Below, one piece after another: positions 26,560 to 34,305 of a stretch of 64,000 nt of DNA. The notes beneath the pieces were generated by a model that was given only the letters and a program-made list of their open reading frames with translations, searched no databases and had not been told where the DNA came from. This DNA comes from Duganella sp. CF402 (lineage in GTDB: Bacteria; Pseudomonadota; Gammaproteobacteria; Burkholderiales; Burkholderiaceae_D). Where the stretch lies: positions 372,001 to 436,000 of the forward strand of contig NZ_FOBG01000003.1 in NCBI RefSeq assembly GCF_900109645.1. Direction: 5' to 3'. Position 1 is the stretch's first letter, and each line of letters opens with the position of its first letter. The translations under genes were made by a program, and so were the position numbers.

Positions 26560-26834
26560 TATTTCTTCGCCTTCTTGTCAGCGGCATGGCCTTTGAACGT
26601 GCGGGTCAGCGCGAATTCGCCGAGCTTGTGACCAACCATGTTCTCGGAAACGTACACTGGCACGTGCAGCTTGCCGTTGTGAACAGCGATCGTCAGGCCG
26701 ATGAAGTCAGGCATGATGGTCGAGCGACGGGACCAGGTTTTGATTGGCTTTTTGTCTTTGGTCGCTTGCGCGGCTTCGACTTTTTTCACCAGGTGGGCGT
26801 CACAGAACGGCCCTTTTTTCAATGAACGAGTCAT
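26559..26834 (-). CDS. rpsS: 30S ribosomal protein S19
   Basis: This 91-aa protein starts MTRSLKKGPFCDAHLVKKVE and contains TWSRRSTIMPDFIGLTIAVH and VGHKLGEFALTRTFKGH. It is complete and one nt overlaps rplV. Confidence 0.98.
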   Translation of the reverse strand: MTRSLKKGPFCDAHLVKKVEAAQATKDKKPIKTWSRRSTIMPDFIGLTIAVHNGKLHVPVYVSENMVGHKLGEFALTRTFKGHAADKKAKK

Positions 26835-26843
26835 GATTTATCC

Positions 26844-27674
26844 TTATTTCTTGCCGCGGCGCGAGACGATCATCGAAGAAGTGCGCTTGTTGCTGCGAGT
26901 CTTCTTACCCTTGGTCTGTTGGCCCCACGGGGACACAGGATGACGACCAGCTGCGGTACGGCCTTCACCACCACCGTGCGGGTGGTCGATCGGGTTCATG
27001 ACCACACCGCGAACGGTAGGACGAACACCGCGCCAACGCATGGCACCAGCTTTACCGATCTTACGCAGGCTGTGTTCGGCATTGCCGACTTCACCCACGG
27101 TTGCACGGCACTCGATGTGCACGCGACGCACTTCACCCGAGCGCAGACGCACTTGAGCGTAGGTACCTTCACGCGCCATCAGCACCACGCCGGCGCCGGC
27201 GGTACGGGCCATCTGGGCACCTTTACCTGGCAGCATTTCGACGCAGTTCATGATGGTACCGACCGGGATGTTGCGGATCGGCAGGCAGTTACCGGCCTTG
27301 ATCGGGGCTTCCGAACCGTTCATCACGGTATCGCCCACAGCCATGCCTTTGGTGGCGATGATGTAAGCACGGGCGCCGTCGGCGTAGCACAGCAGAGCGA
27401 TGTGCGCGGTACGGTTAGGATCGTATTCGATACGCTCCACTTTCGCCGGGATGCCGTCCTTGCTGTTACGCTTGAAGTCGATCACGCGATAGTGCTGCTT
27501 GTGACCACCACCGATGTGACGGGTGGTGATGTGACCGTTGTTGTTACGGCCAGCAGTTTTCGATTTTTTCTCAACCAGAGCTGCGAACGGACGGCCTTTG
27601 AACAGGTCCGAGTTCACAACTTTCACCATGCCACGACGGCCTGGGGAGGTTGGCTTCATCTTAACGAGTGCCAT
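26844..27674 (-). CDS. rplB: 50S ribosomal protein L2
   Basis: This 276-aa protein is needed for the peptidyl transferase centre. Conserved RNA-binding parts are GRNNNGHITTRHIGGGHKQ, RTAHIALLCYADG and the C-terminal VRGVVMNPIDHPHGGGEGR with the essential histidine. It overlaps the rplW stop by one nt. Confidence 0.98.
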   Translation of the reverse strand: MALVKMKPTSPGRRGMVKVVNSDLFKGRPFAALVEKKSKTAGRNNNGHITTRHIGGGHKQHYRVIDFKRNSKDGIPAKVERIEYDPNRTAHIALLCYADGARAYIIATKGMAVGDTVMNGSEAPIKAGNCLPIRNIPVGTIMNCVEMLPGKGAQMARTAGAGVVLMAREGTYAQVRLRSGEVRRVHIECRATVGEVGNAEHSLRKIGKAGAMRWRGVRPTVRGVVMNPIDHPHGGGEGRTAAGRHPVSPWGQQTKGKKTRSNKRTSSMIVSRRGKK

Positions 27675-27988
27675 TATTTAGCCTCCTCGGTGAAATTGAT
27701 TTCCTGGCCTGGTTTCAGGCACACGAAAGCACGCTTGGTGTGGTTGCGGCGGCCGATGTGGGCGCCCGAACGCTTTTGCTTGCCTTCGCGGTTGACGGTT
27801 TGCACCGATTCCACTTGGACTTTGAACAGCAGTTCGACGGCAGCCTTGATCTCTGGCTTGGTCGCGTCGGTGGTAACACGGAACACGATCTGCTCGTTCT
27901 TTTCCGCGACCAGGGTGGCCTTTTCGGAAATCACTGGAGCAACCAGTACTTTCAGCAGGCGTTCTTCGCTAAATTTCAATGCGCTCAT
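27674..27988 (-). CDS. rplW: 50S ribosomal protein L23
   Basis: This 104-aa protein contains LLKVLVAPVISEKATLVAEK and GRRNHTKRAFVCLKPGQEI. It is at the exit-tunnel docking site for trigger factor and SRP. It overlaps rplD by 4 nt. Confidence 0.98.
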   Translation of the reverse strand: MSALKFSEERLLKVLVAPVISEKATLVAEKNEQIVFRVTTDATKPEIKAAVELLFKVQVESVQTVNREGKQKRSGAHIGRRNHTKRAFVCLKPGQEINFTEEAK

Positions 27989-28605
27989 GCCAGCATCTCC
28001 TCAATCTTAGCCAGCGCAGCCTTGGTCACCAGGATCTTTTTGTAGAAGACCAGCGACATAGGATCGGCGTGACGCGGCTCGACAACCAGCACGTTCGGCA
28101 GGTTGCGGGAAGCCAGTTCCAGGTTTTCGTTCGCGGTGTCGGTGATGATCAGCACGGAGTCGAAGCCCAGGCCGGTCAGCTTTTGCGACAGCAGCTTGGT
28201 TTTTGGTGCTTCGATCGACAGATCTTCGATCACGACCAGGCGGTCTTCACGGGCCAGTTGCGACAGGATCGAGCACACGCCAGCGCGGTACATCTTCTTG
28301 TTCACTTTGTGGGTGAAGTTCTCGTCAGGCGAGTTCGGGAAGATGCGACCACCGCCGCGCCACAGTGGCGACGACGACATACCAGCACGAGCGCGGCCGG
28401 TACCTTTTTGGCGCCAAGGCTTTTTGGTCGTGTGGTGGACTTCTTCACGGTCTTTTTGCTTACGGTTGCCGCTGCGAGCATTGGCTTGGTAGGCAACGAC
28501 GATCTGGTGGATCAGGGCTTCGTTGTAGTCACGGCCGAAGACGGTATCGGCGGCAGCAACGTTAGAGGCGGCTTGACCTTGAGCGTTCAAGAGCTTGAGT
28601 TCCAT
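27985..28605 (-). CDS. rplD: 50S ribosomal protein L4
   Basis: This 206-aa protein has the long loop KPWRQKGTGRARAGMSSSPL reaching the tunnel and a Rossmann-like globular domain. In E. coli L4 represses the S10 operon through the leader ahead of rpsJ. Here rpsJ is not upstream, so that control would need a different target. Confidence 0.98.
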   Translation of the reverse strand: MELKLLNAQGQAASNVAAADTVFGRDYNEALIHQIVVAYQANARSGNRKQKDREEVHHTTKKPWRQKGTGRARAGMSSSPLWRGGGRIFPNSPDENFTHKVNKKMYRAGVCSILSQLAREDRLVVIEDLSIEAPKTKLLSQKLTGLGFDSVLIITDTANENLELASRNLPNVLVVEPRHADPMSLVFYKKILVTKAALAKIEEMLA

Positions 28606-28608
28606 CGT

Positions 28609-29265
28609 TTAAGCTCCCTTCTTTGCTTTAACTTTGACAGCAGGCGACACCACAACCTGGCCGTTTTTCGCGCCAGGGATCGCACCTTTGACCAGCAGCA
28701 GCTGACGGTCGGCGTCGATACGGGCGATTTCGAGGTTCTGCACGGTGCAGGTGACGTCACCCATGTGACCGGTCATGCGCTTACCAGGGAACACGCGGCC
28801 TGGATCTTGCGCCATACCGATCGAACCTGGAACGTTGTGCGAACGCGAGTTACCGTGGGTCTGACGACCCGAAGCAAAGTTGTGACGCTTGATGGTACCG
28901 GCATAGCCTTTACCGATCGATACGCCTTGAACGTCGATTTTCTGACCGACTTCGAACAGCGAAGCGGCGACCACTTCGCCAGCTTTCAGTTCGGCAGCTT
29001 TAGCAGCGTCAACGCGGAACTCTTTCAGCAGAGTACCAGCTTCAACACCGGCTTTAGCGTGGTGACCAGCAACGGCTTTGGTCACGCGGGAAGCGCGACG
29101 TTGACCGAATGCGACCTGAACAGCGGAGTAACCATCCACTTCAGGAGTTTTGATTTGCGCAACACGGTTGTTCGATACGTCAACCACGGTGACTGGGATC
29201 GAGTCCCCGTCATCGGTGAAGATGCGCATCATACCAACCTTGCGACCGAGGAGGCCAAGGCTCAT
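28609..29265 (-). CDS. rplC: 50S ribosomal protein L3
   Basis: This 218-aa protein starts MSLGLLGRKVGMMRIFTDDG and contains KRHNFASGRQTHGNSRSHNV, PGSIGMAQDPGRVFPGKRMT near the peptidyl transferase centre. ATG at 29265 follows GGAG; the longer in-frame start is not used. It is the first gene of the run because rpsJ, its normal upstream neighbour, is 11.3 kb away. Confidence 0.98.
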   Translation of the reverse strand: MSLGLLGRKVGMMRIFTDDGDSIPVTVVDVSNNRVAQIKTPEVDGYSAVQVAFGQRRASRVTKAVAGHHAKAGVEAGTLLKEFRVDAAKAAELKAGEVVAASLFEVGQKIDVQGVSIGKGYAGTIKRHNFASGRQTHGNSRSHNVPGSIGMAQDPGRVFPGKRMTGHMGDVTCTVQNLEIARIDADRQLLLVKGAIPGAKNGQVVVSPAVKVKAKKGA

Positions 29266-29361
29266 TTTTTCTCCAATTCCCACCTACGATTGGGCGGGGA
29301 TATGTTGAACTACAAAAATAGTACGGACCAATAAAAAGACGAATCCATACCGAAGCCGGCT

Positions 29362-29390
29362 AGTGTATCTTGATTTGGGGGTTGACGCAA
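29362..29390 (-). promoter_or_regulatory. Candidate promoter of the rplC operon
   Basis: Minus-strand TTGCGT (29385-29390) and TACACT (29362-29367) have the ideal 17-nt spacing. They predict a leader of about 90 nt before rplC. A promoter is needed here because the neighbouring genes upstream are unrelated and rpsJ is distant. The -35 match is poor. Confidence 0.4.
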
Positions 29391-29442
29391 CAACTTAGTA
29401 CGAGGTATGTCAGCTTTTTGACGCGCCCGCCGACGCTGTTGG

Positions 29443-29503
29443 GAAAACGGCGCCAAAACCAGCCGCCATGCGGCCTGGCGGCTCGCTCAGGCCGGCCGTT
29501 TTC
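29443..29503. terminator. Nested inverted repeat at the end of the toxin gene
   Basis: Outer arms GAAAACGGC and GCCGTTTTC enclose an inner stem GCCGCC/GGCGGC. The structure overlaps the last codons of the toxin gene and could end its transcript before the rplC promoter. Only four T residues are present, so termination strength is uncertain. Confidence 0.4.
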
Positions 29504-29774
29504 TTGCCGAATGTTTAACGCGCAGCACGTGTACGCCATCCGGCAGAATGCGATAAATGATGAAATAATGAGGATGAACCACCAGCTCACGGGTGCCGGG
29601 TTTGGTCCCGGCATGGCCGATTTCTGGAAACGCGGCCAGCACCTCGACCTTGGCCTCGATCTGGTCAACGAGTCTGTCTGCACTTGCAGGACTAGCAACG
29701 GCAACGCGCCGCCCTATCCGGGTCAGATCACGAATTGCCGTCTCGCTCCAGTGCAGCCGGCGCAAGGCGGCCAT
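29487..29774 (-). CDS. ParE/RelE-superfamily toxin
   Basis: This 95-aa protein has the compact ParE/RelE layout. A basic N-terminal helix pair (LHWSETAIRDLTRIGRRVA) comes first, then a second helix (ADRLVDQIEAKVEVLAAFP). The typical PEIGHAGTKPGTRELVVHPH turn (trimmed to GTRELVVHPHYFIIYRI) and the final strand VHVLRVKHSARKRP follow. ParE-type members poison gyrase and RelE-type members cleave mRNA; the sequence alone does not decide. Its ATG overlaps the antitoxin stop (TAATG). It lies immediately beside the rplC operon, at the edge of the region that separates rplC from rpsJ. Confidence 0.85.
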   Translation of the reverse strand: MAALRRLHWSETAIRDLTRIGRRVAVASPASADRLVDQIEAKVEVLAAFPEIGHAGTKPGTRELVVHPHYFIIYRILPDGVHVLRVKHSARKRPA

Positions 29775-30136
29775 TATTTGGCCTTGATTGCAGCCCGAAT
29801 CCGGCGCATGGCCTCCTCATGCGGAACCGGTGGCGAAGGATCGTCGAGCGCGTCCTGTATCTCAGCAAGCAACCACTCGTCGTACCCCTCCTCCTTTTCC
29901 ATTTCCTTGACCTCGAAGTGCTCGACCCCCAAAGCGTGCAAGCGTTGTTCGACCTCTTCAAGCGCATCAAATACCGCAGCAGCTTTGCTCTCTAAATCGA
30001 GCAAGATGCGGTCGCCTTGCTCGCCACGTACATACACAACCCAGCCAAGATCGTCGGGCTCGACCAATACGCTGAACTCATCCTTCGCGCTCGCCAACTT
30101 GGCGAGCGCGGCAGGTTCTATGGTTTGGGTTTTCAT
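29774..30136 (-). CDS. Antitoxin partner of the ParE/RelE toxin
   Basis: This 120-aa acidic protein lies directly upstream of and overlapping the toxin gene. ATG at 30136 follows GGAGG. The C-terminus (residues about 85-120, EMEKEEGYDEWLLAEIQDAL then EEAMRRIRAAIKAK) matches the toxin-neutralising tails of ParD/Phd-type antitoxins. The N-terminal part (FSVLVEPDDLGWVVYVRGEQ) is not an obvious ribbon-helix-helix, and I do not recognise its fold. The antitoxin role is inferred from position, acidity and tail. Confidence 0.7.
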   Translation of the reverse strand: MKTQTIEPAALAKLASAKDEFSVLVEPDDLGWVVYVRGEQGDRILLDLESKAAAVFDALEEVEQRLHALGVEHFEVKEMEKEEGYDEWLLAEIQDALDDPSPPVPHEEAMRRIRAAIKAK

Positions 30137-30216
30137 ATTGCCTCCCATCGGTTAAGAGAGCCAATCTAGCACAGCGCGAATAGCGCGGTTTGAGGTGGTG
30201 CAGCCGGGTATCTGTC

Positions 30217-31065
30217 CTATTTCTCTGGTACGTGGATGCGGGCTTTGATGTGTTTGAGATTGGCCACGATGGTGAAGGTCATGATGACCAGCAGCGACCA
30301 TGAGCTCCACTTGCTGACGTGGACCGCCGACCAGGCGCCGAGCTGGTTGGGGTAGCGCCATAGGCCCCAGAAGGTGCTGATGTTCTCGGCCAGCCAGATG
30401 AACAGGCCGATCAGCACGAAGGCCAGCAGCAAAGGCATCTGGAGGTCGCGGTCCAGTGGACGGAATATCACCGTGGTGCGCGCGTACAATCCCAGCGCAC
30501 AGGCGGCCAGATACCAGCGATAGTCGCCGATGTAGTGGTGGGTGAAGAAGTTGGCGTAGATGAGCACGGCAATCAGCGCCGCCATCCAGTGCGGCGGATG
30601 ATGGCGTATCCGCAAGTCGAACAGGCGCCAGGCCTGGATGATGTAGCTGCCCACCGCCGCGTACATGAAACCGGAAAACAGCGGCACGCCGAACAGTTTG
30701 GTGTAGGCGAAATCCGGATAGCTCCACGACTGGATCGCGCCCGAGGTCTTGAACACCTCCAGCGCAAAGCCGACCACGTGGAACAGGCTGACCGCTTTCA
30801 GCTCATCCCATGTTTCCAGTCCGGCCCACGCCATCCACAGCTGGATGGCCAGCGCCGCCACCAGCAGCACGTCGTAGCGCGGCACGCCCCACAGGCCGGC
30901 GCGCGGCACCAGGAACACGGCGGCAAAGAACAGCGCCACGAACAGGCAGGCCCGCGCCTCCTTGATACCGAAATACCAGAATTCCGTCAGAAAGCGCGCC
31001 GCGCCGCGCAGGCCCGGACGGGCGGCGCCGTCCAGCAAATGTTGGTCGATGGTCGCAAGCAGCAT
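30217..31065 (-). CDS. DUF817 family integral membrane protein (YoaT-like)
   Basis: This 282-aa protein has about eight hydrophobic segments, for instance ACLFVALFFAAVFLVP, DVLLVAALAIQLWMAWAG, WMAALIAVLIYANFF, LLLAFVLIGLFIWLAEN and SWSLLVIMTFTIVANL. The family-typical loops FKTSGAIQSWSYPDFAYTKL and YANFFTHHYIGDYRWYLAA are present. The molecular function of DUF817 is not known to me. It follows halogenase-like gene A by 46 bp on the same strand and could be its operon partner, or an unrelated passenger. Confidence 0.8.
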   Translation of the reverse strand: MLLATIDQHLLDGAARPGLRGAARFLTEFWYFGIKEARACLFVALFFAAVFLVPRAGLWGVPRYDVLLVAALAIQLWMAWAGLETWDELKAVSLFHVVGFALEVFKTSGAIQSWSYPDFAYTKLFGVPLFSGFMYAAVGSYIIQAWRLFDLRIRHHPPHWMAALIAVLIYANFFTHHYIGDYRWYLAACALGLYARTTVIFRPLDRDLQMPLLLAFVLIGLFIWLAENISTFWGLWRYPNQLGAWSAVHVSKWSSWSLLVIMTFTIVANLKHIKARIHVPEK

Positions 31066-31111
31066 GGCCTCACTCTACCGGGCCGCCTGCGACGTGTCCA
31101 GCCTGACAACT

Positions 31112-32599
31112 TTACAGCGGCTGCGCGCGGCAGTAGCGCTGGATGTACTCGGCGTGGCTCGGCAGCTGGTTGGCCAGCGTGCTGACCGAGGATTTGATGT
31201 TGTTGAGGAAGTAAGCCAGCTCCTGCTCGCCCATGCGGTCGGCGATCGGGTGGTAGCGCTCCGGCAGGATGCCCTGCCCCAGCATCACCTGGATCCACGA
31301 GTTCTCGGCAAACAGCTCGTGCGCCGCCTTGAACACCTTGCCCGATTCGCGGAACAAATCAATCCGGTGGCGCAGCGACGGCGGCACTTCCAGCGCCGCG
31401 CAGTCGCGCCAGAACTGGGTGTCGCGGCGGTTGGTGATTTTGTAATGGGCGATGATGAAGTCGCGGATGTGGTGCACCTCGGTTGCCGCCTGCGTGTTGA
31501 ACTCGTCGATGTCGCTCTGGCACAGCGGACCGTTGGCCGGGAACACTTGCAGCAGGCGGATCAGGCTGCGCTGGATCATGTGGATGCTGGTCGACTCGAT
31601 CGGCTCCAGGAAGCCGCTCGACAGCCCGATCGCCACGCAGTTCTTGCGCCAGGTCTGCACCCGCTGGCCCGGCGTGAAGCGGATCGGCCTGGGATTCATC
31701 AGCGGTTCGCCGGCCAGGTTGCCCATCAGCGTTTGGTGGGCGGTCTCGTCGTCCATGTGCTTGCTCGAGTACACCAGCCCGTTGCCGACGCGGTGCTGCA
31801 GCGGGATCCGCCACTGCCAGCCGGAGCCGTGCGCGATCGCGCGCGTCAGCGGCGGCAAGGCGCTGGTGGAGGCGGTCTGCACCGCCAGCGCGCTGTCGCA
31901 CAGCAGCCATTGCGACCAGTCCTCGTATTCCACGCCCAGCGTCTGCCCGATCAGCAGGCCACGGAAGCCCGAGCAGTCGATGAACAGGTCGCCTTCGATC
32001 TGCGAGCCGTCGGCCATCGTCAGCGAGCTGATGTAGCCGTTGGCCGGATTGGTGTTGACCTGCACGATCTTGCCCTCGATGCGCTTGCAGCCCAGCGGTT
32101 CGCTGAACTTGCGCAGGTAGCGCGCGTACAGCCCGGCGTCCAGGTGGTAGGCGTAGTTCATGCCGTTGTCGGGCAGGTGGGCGAAGCGGTCCAGCAGCGA
32201 GGCTTTCAGTTCGCGGCAGTAGTCGCCGTAGTCGCTGGCCAGGCCATGCGCCACGCCCTTGCGCCAGAAGTGCTGGAAGCCGGCCGACCAGTGGTCGGTG
32301 CCGGTGGTGCCGAACGAGTGGATGTAGTCCTGGTTCACATCGCGCCAGTTCTCGAAGCTGATGCCCAGCTTGAAGGTGGCCTGGGTGGCCGCCATGAACT
32401 CCGGCTCGCTCAGTTCCAGCAGGTTGTGGAAGGTGATCATGGTCGGGATGGTGGCCTCGCCCACGCCCACGGTGGCGATTTCGTCGGACTCGACCAGCGT
32501 CAGGTCGATCACCTTGCCCAGCGTCTTGGACAGCGCGGCTGCAGCCATCCAGCCGGCGGTGCCGCCGCCGGCAATCACTACACGTCGTACGTTCTGCAT
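31112..32599 (-). CDS. Tryptophan-halogenase-like flavoprotein A
   Basis: This 495-aa protein is of PrnA-type length. The FAD motif is VVIAGGGTAGWMAA at residues 7-20. The second signature VGVGEATIP is near 44-52. K77 (TFKLGISF) aligns with the catalytic lysine of PrnA. W261xW263xIP (GWQWRIP) blocks monooxygenase chemistry in true halogenases. LEPIESTSIH near 331-340 gives E335/S336 at the tryptophan-site glutamate and serine. All key motifs are intact, so FADH2-dependent halogenation is chemically possible. The locus (TonB receptor, SapC, cupin) is that of the uncharacterised receptor-linked subgroup, so the substrate is probably not free tryptophan. ATG at 32599 follows AAGGA. Confidence 0.88.
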   Translation of the reverse strand: MQNVRRVVIAGGGTAGWMAAAALSKTLGKVIDLTLVESDEIATVGVGEATIPTMITFHNLLELSEPEFMAATQATFKLGISFENWRDVNQDYIHSFGTTGTDHWSAGFQHFWRKGVAHGLASDYGDYCRELKASLLDRFAHLPDNGMNYAYHLDAGLYARYLRKFSEPLGCKRIEGKIVQVNTNPANGYISSLTMADGSQIEGDLFIDCSGFRGLLIGQTLGVEYEDWSQWLLCDSALAVQTASTSALPPLTRAIAHGSGWQWRIPLQHRVGNGLVYSSKHMDDETAHQTLMGNLAGEPLMNPRPIRFTPGQRVQTWRKNCVAIGLSSGFLEPIESTSIHMIQRSLIRLLQVFPANGPLCQSDIDEFNTQAATEVHHIRDFIIAHYKITNRRDTQFWRDCAALEVPPSLRHRIDLFRESGKVFKAAHELFAENSWIQVMLGQGILPERYHPIADRMGEQELAYFLNNIKSSVSTLANQLPSHAEYIQRYCRAQPL

Positions 32600-32609
32600 G
32601 AAGGTTTCC

Positions 32610-33614
32610 TTAGCGGTTGATGCGGTTAAGAATCTGGGTGCGCAAGGCGCGCGCCATGTTGTCGTCCAGCGGCGCCAGCACGCGGCGCGCGGCCGGCGGC
32701 AGGTGCTCGGCTTCGCTGCCGTCGCTGTCGAAGATGTAGTGCTTGAACAAGGCATGCCACGCGTCGCGCTGCGCCAGCGGCAGGCCGCGCAGGCTGATCA
32801 GGGCGTGCATCAGGGTGTTGGTCGGCGTGTCCATGAAGGCCGGCGATTGCCGCCACCAGTAGTTGATCAGCACATTGAACGGCGCCAGCGCCTCCACGTG
32901 GTGCCACCACATGCTGGGAATGAAAATGGCGTCGCCCGCTTCCAGCTCGGCGCTGGCTGCGTGCGCGAGCGCCTCGCTGAAACGCGGATAGCGTTCGTGG
33001 TCGGGCTGGTGGAAATCGACCATGCTGACCGGCTGGCCGGCGATGGTGAAGTCCAGCGGCCCCACATACAGATTGCTCACCTGCTCCGGCGGGAACAGGG
33101 TGAAGCGGCGGCGCCCGGCCGCCACCACCGCGATATTGTCCGGCAAGTCGTAATGGGCGGCGATGCGGGTCTGGTTGCCGAGCCAGATGCTGACGTAGGG
33201 CTGGCGCGACGCCAGTCCGAGGTCGTTCTCGGCGCCCAGTCCCGGCAGGCACAGGTCGATCTCGGTCGAGCCGACATAGATGGCGGGCGGCTGCGCATCG
33301 TCGCGGTGCGCTTCCAGTTCGTCCAGCACGCCCGGCAGGCCGGTGCGCACTTTGTTGAAATTGAAGCCGCTGACATCGTCGTTGTAGAAGTAGCGGCCCT
33401 TGATGTCCGGCGTGCCCAGCATGGCCACCACCGGCGCGCCATTGTAGAAGCGGCGCAGGTAGTCGCTGGCCGCGCGCTGCGAGGCGCGCGCCGCCTGCAC
33501 CAGCGGCCACTGCCCGGCCAGGCCGCGCAGGATCAGCGGCTCGGTCGAGGTCAGCAACTCGTCGCCGAGATCGCCTGGCGTCAGGCCATGCAGTTCGCGG
33601 ATCGGCCTAGCCAT
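32610..33614 (-). CDS. Cupin_8/JmjC-like oxygenase-type protein
   Basis: This 334-aa protein has the double-stranded beta-helix iron site of FIH/JmjC-like hydroxylases. The proximal ligands are H154xD156 (IAAHYDLPDN) and the distal histidine is in FIPSMWWHHVE (about 238). PLILRGLAGQWPLVQ near residues 26-40 is the usual Cupin_8 opening. 2-Oxoglutarate-dependent hydroxylation is the family expectation; the target is unknown. It overlaps sapC by 8 nt and lies 10 nt before halogenase A, so the three are one translational unit. Confidence 0.85.
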   Translation of the reverse strand: MARPIRELHGLTPGDLGDELLTSTEPLILRGLAGQWPLVQAARASQRAASDYLRRFYNGAPVVAMLGTPDIKGRYFYNDDVSGFNFNKVRTGLPGVLDELEAHRDDAQPPAIYVGSTEIDLCLPGLGAENDLGLASRQPYVSIWLGNQTRIAAHYDLPDNIAVVAAGRRRFTLFPPEQVSNLYVGPLDFTIAGQPVSMVDFHQPDHERYPRFSEALAHAASAELEAGDAIFIPSMWWHHVEALAPFNVLINYWWRQSPAFMDTPTNTLMHALISLRGLPLAQRDAWHALFKHYIFDSDGSEAEHLPPAARRVLAPLDDNMARALRTQILNRINR

Positions 33615-34305
33615 GACGCTGCTTGCGCTCGATCAGGCCACGGAAGTTGGACAGCGACGCCACCACCATGTAGATCGCCTGCAAATGGCCGGCGCGGCTC
33701 AGGCTTTCCAGCACCGAACCCGGCAGGCGCATCAGCGCCTCTTCGTTGATGGTGTGGAAACCGTATAAACGGTTTTGCGAGCCGTCTTCCAGCTCGATGT
33801 CGGCCACGAACGATTCCAGCAAGTCGTGCTCGCGCAGCGCCGCAATGAAAGGCTGCAAGCCCTGCAAGCCTGCGTGGATGGCCAGCAGCATCGAGTTGAC
33901 GTGCTCGAGGTAAGGCGTGATGCCGCCATAGGCCAGGAACAGCGCCTCCCCTTCAGCACGGCTGACGCGCGGGCTGTCGAGGTCGATGTGGATGTTGAGC
34001 TGGTCGCCCGAGCGGCCGATCAGGAACGGCAGCCGCTCCATCGCCATCGGCACGTAGCCGGCGTCCCAGCCTTGCGGCGTCAGGTAGAGGTTTTCCTTTT
34101 CCTGGAAGCCCAGCAGCACGTGCGGCTCGAAGCCGGGGCCGTCCTCGGTCTGGCGAAATACGATCGGATAATGGGCCTGCACGTCGCGGAACTCGGCCGG
34201 GAAGGTGGCGCAGGTCATCACGTTGTCGCCGTACCGGGCGCCGCGCTGGGTGATCACGCGCAGGTTGGCGTGATCGACATTGTTGAGCATTACGTTATTG
34301 GTCAT
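33607..34305 (-). CDS. SapC family protein
   Basis: This 232-aa protein matches SapC (PF07277). Signatures are VITQRGARYGDN, EFRDVQAHYPIVFRQ, LLGFQEKENLYLTPQGWDAGYVP and GEALFLAYGGITPYLEHV. SapC was first tied to Campylobacter S-layer loci, but in Proteobacteria it mostly accompanies TonB receptors and halogenase-like genes. It has no signal peptide, so it is probably cytoplasmic. It overlaps halogenase B by 11 nt and the cupin gene by 8 nt. Biochemical function is unknown. Confidence 0.88.
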   Translation of the reverse strand: MTNNVMLNNVDHANLRVITQRGARYGDNVMTCATFPAEFRDVQAHYPIVFRQTEDGPGFEPHVLLGFQEKENLYLTPQGWDAGYVPMAMERLPFLIGRSGDQLNIHIDLDSPRVSRAEGEALFLAYGGITPYLEHVNSMLLAIHAGLQGLQPFIAALREHDLLESFVADIELEDGSQNRLYGFHTINEEALMRLPGSVLESLSRAGHLQAIYMVVASLSNFRGLIERKQRHG

